Virus record (IMG/VR): IMGVR_UViG_3300020162_000359
Span: 1-20,492 of that record
Length of the DNA: 20,492 nt
Reading direction: 5' to 3' (one strand)
Source of the DNA: a virus
Below the pieces are notes generated by a model that was not told where the DNA came from, did no database searches, and saw only the letters and a list, made by a program, of their open reading frames with translations. This document shows positions 15,755 to 20,492 of the stretch, piece by piece. Both the position numbers and the translations under genes were made by a program. Position 1 is the first letter of the stretch. Every line of letters begins with the position of its first letter.

Positions 15755-17050
15755 TTATCCGCTTGCAGTTGAACCATATCCTGTTTGTAATCCTGCAAAG
15801 TTTGTTTTAGCTCTTGCATAAATCACAGATGGAGTTTTGAAATTTAATGTATTTGAACTATATGATGTAAATGTACCTAATACAGATGTAAACCCACTAT
15901 CAGATGCCACTTGTATATCATATGAATAGTTCGCTGTAATTGCTGTTGAACCAGGTGATACTACCGCTGAGTTTGTACTCAACGCCAATTGTTTATATGT
16001 ATCCCCACCGATTGCTACAGTTGTAATTGCAATAGTAGGAGTTGCAGAAATTGAATATCCTGCTAATGAGTTTGCTCCTTTATTGTGAGTTACAAATCCA
16101 TTAACTAAAAATGTATCCACATCTTCAACATCAATTGATACAACTTCCAATGTAGAATTTTGTACTTCGTTTGTTATTATTTCTACCTCTTCTATATCAC
16201 CATCAACTGATACTTTTATTAAACGGTCTCCAGGTTGAAGTAATCCCAATGGTTTAAATTTATAAACTTCTTCGTTCATATCCCAAACCATCATAGGGTG
16301 TTCTCCGTTTCCTCTAACATCTCCTTTTGCAGTTGTTACTTTATTCCATCTATCAACAAATGTATATGCTACATCTCTTACATATGCTTCTACTATTATT
16401 CCACCAGGTGTATAATACTTCCAATCATAGAAATTAAAATCATTCGATTGTTGAAAGTGTGGAGGAAAATATGCTTTTACAACATCCTCTTCTACTAAAT
16501 CTCCTGCTTTTTTAAATGTACCATCCCACATTTCTATCATCTCATCTAAGTGTAAACATAGTCCACTCGCTCCCGCATAATCATCAACGTTGTATATCGT
16601 TTTTGTTTTAGTTAGATTATAATCTGTAGCGTGGTCATTATAAAGGTCTCTGAATGTTACCGAAAGTGTTCTAGCAGTTGGGGCTGCCAATGTAGCTGAG
16701 TTACCTACCGCAGCTGCAGTAACAGTTGGATTATACGGAGGATTTGATTGAAGTGTAAACTCTGCTCCTGCTGATAAACTCCAAGTGAAATTATTATATT
16801 GTGAACCTATTCTACTAAGAAATCTACTACCTGCATTAGTGAATCCTAATGTCATTGTTTCCGCAGTTGATTCTTTAACGTATGTAAATCCACTCAATGT
16901 ACCAACAGCATCAATTGAAAATTCAGAAAATGCAATTGGTCCGGTTGTTGTACCAGCTGCAGTTGCAATAGAATAATCAGAGGTTGCTGCATTACCCGTT
17001 GCGGCCTTTAACTTTGATAGCTCTAAATTATCCCCTTGTGTTCTAGGCAT
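15755..17050 (-). CDS. Virion-type protein with an internal Hint (intein-like) domain
   Basis: The 431-residue product has three parts. Residues 1-164 are Thr/Ala/Ser-rich and beta-type, like phage appendage proteins. Residues 165-323 form a Hint domain without an endonuclease: block A starts at Cys165 (CLHLDEMIEMWDGTFKKAG), the block B counterpart is GNGEHPMMV with His251, and block F/G reads VEDVDTFLVNGFVTHN with His322-Asn323. Residues 335-431 look like an Fn3-type beta domain. Hint domains splice or cut proteins at their own ends. The residue after Asn323 is Lys, not the Cys/Ser/Thr needed for normal splicing, so cleavage at one or both ends, or loss of activity, is likelier. It overlaps the glycosyltransferase stop by 8 nt (ATGCCTAG), and both belong to the fibre cluster. 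Confidence 0.85.
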   Translation of the reverse strand: MPRTQGDNLELSKLKAATGNAATSDYSIATAAGTTTGPIAFSEFSIDAVGTLSGFTYVKESTAETMTLGFTNAGSRFLSRIGSQYNNFTWSLSAGAEFTLQSNPPYNPTVTAAAVGNSATLAAPTARTLSVTFRDLYNDHATDYNLTKTKTIYNVDDYAGASGLCLHLDEMIEMWDGTFKKAGDLVEEDVVKAYFPPHFQQSNDFNFYDWKYYTPGGIIVEAYVRDVAYTFVDRWNKVTTAKGDVRGNGEHPMMVWDMNEEVYKFKPLGLLQPGDRLIKVSVDGDIEEVEIITNEVQNSTLEVVSIDVEDVDTFLVNGFVTHNKGANSLAGYSISATPTIAITTVAIGGDTYKQLALSTNSAVVSPGSTAITANYSYDIQVASDSGFTSVLGTFTSYSSNTLNFKTPSVIYARAKTNFAGLQTGYGSTASG

Positions 17051-18056
17051 TATATAAATTTGTTAATTGTTCTTTCCAACTTTGTTTTGTACCGAATCGT
17101 TGTTCTAATAAATATTTAAATTTATCAAACTCCTCTTTTTTCTCTTCATATGTGAGATACCCAATACTATCATAAATATCTTTAAATTCCTCTTTAGTAC
17201 TAGCTCTGAATTTATAAGGTATATCTTCACACCAATCTTTTGATATGATAGGTAATTTACCCCAATCTAAACTTTGAAATATGGAGAACCCAAATGGCTC
17301 AGCAGAAAATGCACAATGAGATATACCCCAATCCATACCATAGTATATTTCTTCAAATTGGCTTTCATATTGAATTTGTTTTAAGTTCTTAAAGTTTATA
17401 TCAGTTTTCTGTTTCCAAGTCTTTTGAAAGGTTCTTATATTAGTAAACATAAATCCTCCCAATTGGTCTAAGTAATGTGGGTTTTTTCTACTCTCACATC
17501 TCGCAGTAAATCCTATAAAGTTTGAATCAGATAATTCTTTATTATGAGTAAATTCGTAGTATGATGGTATATTGATTGTCCCATTAAATTTCTCACCTTT
17601 CAATTCGTACAATCCTATCCATACTTTGTTTTTAGCATAAGATAGTATTTCAGTTTCCCATTTATCCGAATAGTATGGTGTCCATCCAAAAGGTAAATCA
17701 GTTAAACCTGTTTCTACTATTACTTTATCTAAACAATTGTGGATTATATAAGAATGAATTTTATCCTTATTATCTTCTATTAATTCTAAGGGAGTGTAGT
17801 GAGCATGTAAAATGTTAGCCCTCCTACACTCTCTAAACTTATCTTCAAAAATATCTTTATGATTTCCATTCTCATCATTGTACCAATAGTGTTCAATCGG
17901 TATATCAAAATTAAAATCAGTTGGCTTTGTTCTGTAAATTAAAAGAATGGGCTTCACCTCTAAATTCGGTACTACTTCTTTCAGCCAGTTATTTACCCAA
18001 ATATCAACACCGGTATTGATTTTACCAATACCGGTGCTAAAATATATATCGTACAT
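17043..18056 (-). CDS. GT-B type glycosyltransferase (GT4-like)
   Basis: The 337-residue product resembles a retaining GT-B glycosyltransferase of the GT4 kind, which moves a sugar from a nucleotide-sugar donor. The C-terminal half has GFTARCESRKNPHYLDQL near 182-199 and SAEPFGFSIFQSLDWGKLPI near 251-270. That is the donor-site region, with Glu253; the usual second Glu of the E-x7-E motif reads Gln261. NILHAHYTPL near 81-90 fits the N-terminal domain. It starts on the TAATG of the fibre gene, so it is translationally coupled to it. Likely targets are virion proteins such as the fibre or host surface sugar; this is inference from position. Confidence 0.82.
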   Translation of the reverse strand: MYDIYFSTGIGKINTGVDIWVNNWLKEVVPNLEVKPILLIYRTKPTDFNFDIPIEHYWYNDENGNHKDIFEDKFRECRRANILHAHYTPLELIEDNKDKIHSYIIHNCLDKVIVETGLTDLPFGWTPYYSDKWETEILSYAKNKVWIGLYELKGEKFNGTINIPSYYEFTHNKELSDSNFIGFTARCESRKNPHYLDQLGGFMFTNIRTFQKTWKQKTDINFKNLKQIQYESQFEEIYYGMDWGISHCAFSAEPFGFSIFQSLDWGKLPIISKDWCEDIPYKFRASTKEEFKDIYDSIGYLTYEEKKEEFDKFKYLLEQRFGTKQSWKEQLTNLYNA

Positions 18057-20492
18057 TATAACCCCTTTTGTTTCTTTATTTGTTCGATTTCAGCTTTTAA
18101 GTTATCGATTTGTATTTGTTGTTCTTTCATACCTTCGATAAGAAGTGCAACTAACTTATCATACTTAACCGCTTTATATCCACTTTCTCTTGTTTGAACT
18201 AATTCTGGAAGTATCTCTTCAATTTCTTGTGCGATAACACCCACATCATGTCCTTCGTGTCCATGTAATTCAACGTTTGAAATCCAATCGAATTCGTATC
18301 CACCTATTTTTAATACTTTAGCTAATGCGTTTGGTATATTTTTGATATTTTCTTTGAATCTTCTATCTGATGAAGAATATGCTACGATATCGTTTGCCGC
18401 ATCTATTCTACCTGCAGTTCCACTTGCACCAACTCCAATTCCTAAAGAACCAAATCTTACGTTTGATGCAGTACCGATATCCTGAGGTAATGCTAATGAT
18501 GCAGTCATACCACCATTTGCGATGATACCACTTACTGTAATCTGGTTTGATGCTCCTGTTACGTTTGTTACTCTAGGAATACTTGCTAAGTTAACAGTTG
18601 CGTATCCGGTAGATGAGTTGATTGTTAAATCACCATTTACCCATGCCGCAATTGTACCTCTAGCTCCGTTGGTAAAATGCGATGAACCGGTATTTAATGA
18701 AACAATATCTGCTCCGACTGTTATACCATCACCTGCTCCTACCGCTAAAGTATGAGCAACGCCTTCGCCACTTGTCGCCCCACCGGTCAAACCAGCGCCA
18801 GGATTAATACTTGCAACATAATCTCCCGTTGTATCAGTTCCTAAAGCAATTGAATTTGCTTGAATTGTAGCAGTACCATCTGTTGCAATTAAGATATCTC
18901 CTTTAACATATGATACAACTGCTTGCTGAGAACCTGATTGGAAATGAACTGATTGTGTATCAATTGCGAATATAGTATTTGTTTGGTTCTTAAATACTGA
19001 ACCACTAATACCACTACCCGCAGTTACATAATATTGTAAATTTCCTTTGTATTCTCCTGCAGTTACTTCTCCTCTGAAATTAGAAGCAGAAGCACTCATA
19101 AATCCACTTGCTGAAATGTTTCCACCGAATCCTGCTAAAGGATGCCCAAGAGGATAATCGGATGCAGTTATAGAACCCGTTACTCTTAAATTATTAGAGA
19201 ACCATGCGGTTGAACCTGTTATCGGCCCTTGGAATGATGATGAACCATATGCTCCCTCACCTTCTATTCTAAATCCACTTGCAGTTATTACACCACTTGC
19301 AGAAATATTACTATTAAATGTACCCACTCCATCATGTATAGATGCACCGGTTACTCTAAATCCTCCGTTTGATTGGATACCCGAACCTGATATAGCACCA
19401 CTCGCAGAAATTGTACTTCTTACGGTTGTAGCACCAATAATCAATGCAGTTCCATCGAATTGAACATTTGATAATGCTCTGATTTCACCTGCTGACCATA
19501 CACCACTACCTGTGATACCTTTACTAGCAGAGATATATTCTTTACCACTTATGTTTCCAACAACTTCTAATGCTCCACTTATGTTTGTAGCGTTTTGTAC
19601 AAATAATGCAGATGCACTAATTGTATTACTTGCAGATACGAAACCTCTTAATGAAGTATTCCCTTCTACAAATAATGCTCCACCACTTACGGTTGAACTA
19701 GCTGAAATATGATTGAATGATGCAGTTTGTGCTACTAATATTGTTGATGATGTAACTGCGCCATTTACAAACAATCCACTACCTAATCTCATATTAGTTT
19801 CAGCATTCGACCATGAGAAGAATACGTTAGCACCACTTATGAATAAACCTGCTCCGTTTGCAGAAACCGATGTAGTTGAACCACTAGCGATTTCAATTAA
19901 ACGGTCTTCAATTTTTAAATCTGAAATTTGAAGTTGAGTTGTTGTACCCAATACATTCAAATCTCCTTTAATAGTTGTTACTGAACTTACACCACTTCCC
20001 GCTACAGTTATAGCATCTTTTAATGAAGAAGAATAAACTTCCAATGCACCAGTTGCCTGGTTAACTTGATTTCTAAATGTCGTTAAGTTTATACCATTAA
20101 TTGTACTTGCGTTGAAATCACCATTTACGGTAAACGCTTTGTCTAAGTACATATATTGTTCAGGATGGTCCCAATAGAAATTAACATTAGCACCACTTAT
20201 GAATAAACCTGCTTTATCCGATTGAGCAGAAGTTGTAGAACCACTATTTATTTCAATTTGCTTATCCTTAACTTGTAATCTATCAACTCTTAATTCACCT
20301 AATGTACCTCTAACTTGTAAGTTATTGAATACAATTAAATCGCCATTACTTTCAGATACCGCAGTTCTTAATGATGCCGTATATGCGTTTATCGATGAAG
20401 AGAAATTATTATGTGAAGGTGCAAATTCTCTGATTAAAGTTCCATCAACAGTTCCTCTTACTTCAATATTGTTATCAGAGTAAAGTGTATCA
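18056..20492 (-). CDS. Tail fibre/appendage protein with S74 chaperone domain (5' end missing)
   Basis: The frame is open from the right edge through the internal ATG at 20152 to the stop at 18056, giving at least 811 residues, so the true start is outside the window. The visible part has two ~120-residue modules, then a long Ser/Gly/Ala repeat region typical of beta-structured fibres, then a further beta-rich stretch. The last ~108 residues are a peptidase S74 / intramolecular chaperone domain: SDRRFKENI holds the Ser (18370-18368) and the Lys five residues on (18355-18353), followed by GGYEFDW, HDVGVIAQEIEEILPELV and a C-terminal coiled coil. In known cases this domain drives trimer folding and then cuts itself off. 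The protein most likely binds the host or forms a side appendage. It is coupled to the glycosyltransferase by TAATG. Confidence 0.92.
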   Translation of the reverse strand, partial: DTLYSDNNIEVRGTVDGTLIREFAPSHNNFSSSINAYTASLRTAVSESNGDLIVFNNLQVRGTLGELRVDRLQVKDKQIEINSGSTTSAQSDKAGLFISGANVNFYWDHPEQYMYLDKAFTVNGDFNASTINGINLTTFRNQVNQATGALEVYSSSLKDAITVAGSGVSSVTTIKGDLNVLGTTTQLQISDLKIEDRLIEIASGSTTSVSANGAGLFISGANVFFSWSNAETNMRLGSGLFVNGAVTSSTILVAQTASFNHISASSTVSGGALFVEGNTSLRGFVSASNTISASALFVQNATNISGALEVVGNISGKEYISASKGITGSGVWSAGEIRALSNVQFDGTALIIGATTVRSTISASGAISGSGIQSNGGFRVTGASIHDGVGTFNSNISASGVITASGFRIEGEGAYGSSSFQGPITGSTAWFSNNLRVTGSITASDYPLGHPLAGFGGNISASGFMSASASNFRGEVTAGEYKGNLQYYVTAGSGISGSVFKNQTNTIFAIDTQSVHFQSGSQQAVVSYVKGDILIATDGTATIQANSIALGTDTTGDYVASINPGAGLTGGATSGEGVAHTLAVGAGDGITVGADIVSLNTGSSHFTNGARGTIAAWVNGDLTINSSTGYATVNLASIPRVTNVTGASNQITVSGIIANGGMTASLALPQDIGTASNVRFGSLGIGVGASGTAGRIDAANDIVAYSSSDRRFKENIKNIPNALAKVLKIGGYEFDWISNVELHGHEGHDVGVIAQEIEEILPELVQTRESGYKAVKYDKLVALLIEGMKEQQIQIDNLKAEIEQIKKQKGL
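19043..19708 (-). repeat. Ser/Gly-rich ISASG-type repeats in the fibre
   Basis: Residues following the two modules carry repeated short units of the form ISASG / ITASG / ISGSG, each followed by a hydrophobic strand (GALFVEGN, GIQSNGGFRV, GFRIEGEG, WFSNNLRV). Spacing is irregular, about 15-30 residues. The pattern suggests a beta-helix-like or triple-stranded beta shaft. Confidence 0.7.
19715..20434 (-). repeat. Two ~120-residue duplicated modules in the fibre
   Basis: Both modules contain IEI-x-SGSTTS followed by AGLFISGANV-x-F and a Trp, then a VNG turn. The corresponding residues are about 120 apart. At DNA level, 19827-19853 and 20187-20213 are an exact 27-base match offset by 360 bases. 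Identity drops outside this core, so the duplication is not recent across its whole length. Confidence 0.85.

Noticed and set aside
18056-20152. Start of the fibre gene at the ATG at 20152
   Set aside because: The same frame is open from there to the right edge and contains the matching first copy of the duplicated module, so this ATG is internal.

Overview
The window is a contiguous block of a tailed-phage genome with a contractile tail (myovirus morphology). Almost every gene lies on the minus strand, so the biological reading order is from the right edge to the left edge. The DNA is AT-rich, genes are tightly packed with TAATG-type and 8-nt overlaps, and nearly every start codon is preceded by an A/T-rich leader with no Shine-Dalgarno sequence. 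That leader style, with low GC, suggests a Bacteroidota-type host, but the host cannot be fixed from this sequence. No tRNA, CRISPR array, insertion sequence, integrase or attachment site was seen.

Right to left, the first block is 18056-20492, a long tail-fibre or appendage protein whose 5' end is outside the window and which ends in a self-cleaving S74 chaperone domain. It overlaps a GT-B type glycosyltransferase (17043-18056), which overlaps a virion-type protein carrying a Hint (intein-like) domain (15755-17050). Two small unknown genes follow (15555-15740 and 15257-15508). Next come the tail sheath (12856-15198) and tail tube (12326-12817), closed by a clear intrinsic terminator. A short isolated unit (11247-12222) sits between two terminators. 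It looks like the tail assembly chaperone pair found between tube and tape measure in many phages, and a T7 run at 11475-11481 offers a +1 (or -2) frameshift that would make a G/GT-like fusion. After the second terminator come a 65-residue protein, the tape measure (8000-10972), a large repeat-containing baseplate or tail-tip protein (5076-8000), a LysM-like baseplate protein (4761-5039), a hub-like protein (2609-4747) and a 129-residue unknown (2218-2607).

The left end changes character. It holds a PhyH-type 2-oxoglutarate/Fe(II) dioxygenase (1349-2137) with HxN where HxD is expected, then a short, divergent family A DNA polymerase (68-1306), then the first codons of another gene at the left edge.

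Six intergenic gaps carry the same coding-strand 9-mer ATATTTATA, 18-39 nt before the start codon. It is a candidate phage promoter element that would divide the block into several transcription units. The least ordinary items are the candidate frameshift in its own transcription unit, the Hint domain with a Lys at the +1 position, the odd polymerase, and the imperfect ~85-residue repeats in the 974-residue tail protein.
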